A stretch of 13,835 bases of DNA. Origin: Chloroflexota bacterium. Lineage in GTDB: Bacteria; Chloroflexota; Dehalococcoidia; Lucifugimonadales; Australimonadaceae. The notes under the pieces were generated by a model. It saw nothing but the letters and a program-made list of their open reading frames with translations, was not told the DNA's origin and did no database searches. The translations under genes and the position numbers were made by a program. Shown here one piece after another: positions 13,746 to 13,835 of this stretch. Within the stretch, counting starts at the first letter, position 1, and each line of letters begins with the position of its first letter. The stretch lies in the NCBI GenBank assembly GCA_026713505.1, contig JAPOOH010000454.1:1-13835 (forward strand), in the 5' to 3' direction.

Positions 13746-13835
13746 ATGGCAGACGAGTACATACCGCCGAGAGGGAACAGGCTCGCGGGCAAGGTCGCCA
13801 TCGTCACCAGCTCCCGCCCCGCGCTCGCGGCGGGC
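13746..13835 (+). CDS. SDR-like protein, N-terminal fragment
   Basis: Thirty codons are present before the window ends. The ATG has GGAGG seven bases upstream and lies 19 bp after the SDR stop, so it should be cotranscribed. The peptide has the SDR-type beginning L-A-G-K-V-A-I-V-T, but where the cofactor-binding T-G-x-x-x-G-I-G is expected it reads T-S-S-R-P-A-L-A. Either it is a divergent SDR or a different Rossmann-like protein. The rest is off the window. Confidence 0.6.
   Translation, partial: MADEYIPPRGNRLAGKVAIVTSSRPALAAG

Overview
This is a GC-rich bacterial chromosome segment carrying core housekeeping genes (tRNA-Gly, plsY, rny, recA, NAD+ synthetase, rpsU, dtd) mixed with poorly characterised genes. 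The closest match I can suggest is a Chloroflexota lineage such as Dehalococcoidia/SAR202. The reasons are high GC, a lipoprotein with a Thr-Pro linker followed by W-x-x-D-G helical units, an FmdB protein with a polyserine tail, and the recA-rny-PHP-plsY gene order. This is inference from style and gene content, not a phylogenetic result.

Layout. At the left edge is the 3' end of a plus-strand RCC1-repeat gene (2-271). From 8740 leftward nearly everything is on the minus strand. In transcription order it runs: rpsU, glutamine-dependent NAD+ synthetase, recA, rny, a PHP-family phosphoesterase, plsY, a small zinc-finger membrane protein, tRNA-Gly(CCC) and a bicupin protein. The rny-PHP-plsY-zinc finger part is tightly packed: PHP and plsY are 11 bp apart and plsY and the zinc-finger gene share an ATGA overlap. 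recA and rny are separated by about 260 bp that hold a 12-bp perfect hairpin and no recX. A 344-bp divergent intergenic region (8741-9084) separates rpsU from the plus-strand half.

The plus-strand half holds a large lipoprotein with a gluzincin-like HExxH site, an fmdB-dtd pair, a six-helix membrane protein, an SDR oxidoreductase, and the first 30 codons of a second SDR-like protein cut by the window end.

Regulation seen in the sequence: sigma70-like promoters upstream of tRNA-Gly, rpsU, fmdB and the membrane protein gene (the last three with 18-bp spacers); an extended -10 promoter for recA next to a palindrome; and an 11-bp perfect inverted repeat at the expected fmdB transcription start. 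No CRISPR array, insertion sequence, integrase, phage gene or obvious defence system is present. The least explained item is the repeat-bearing metalloprotease-like lipoprotein at 9085-11058.
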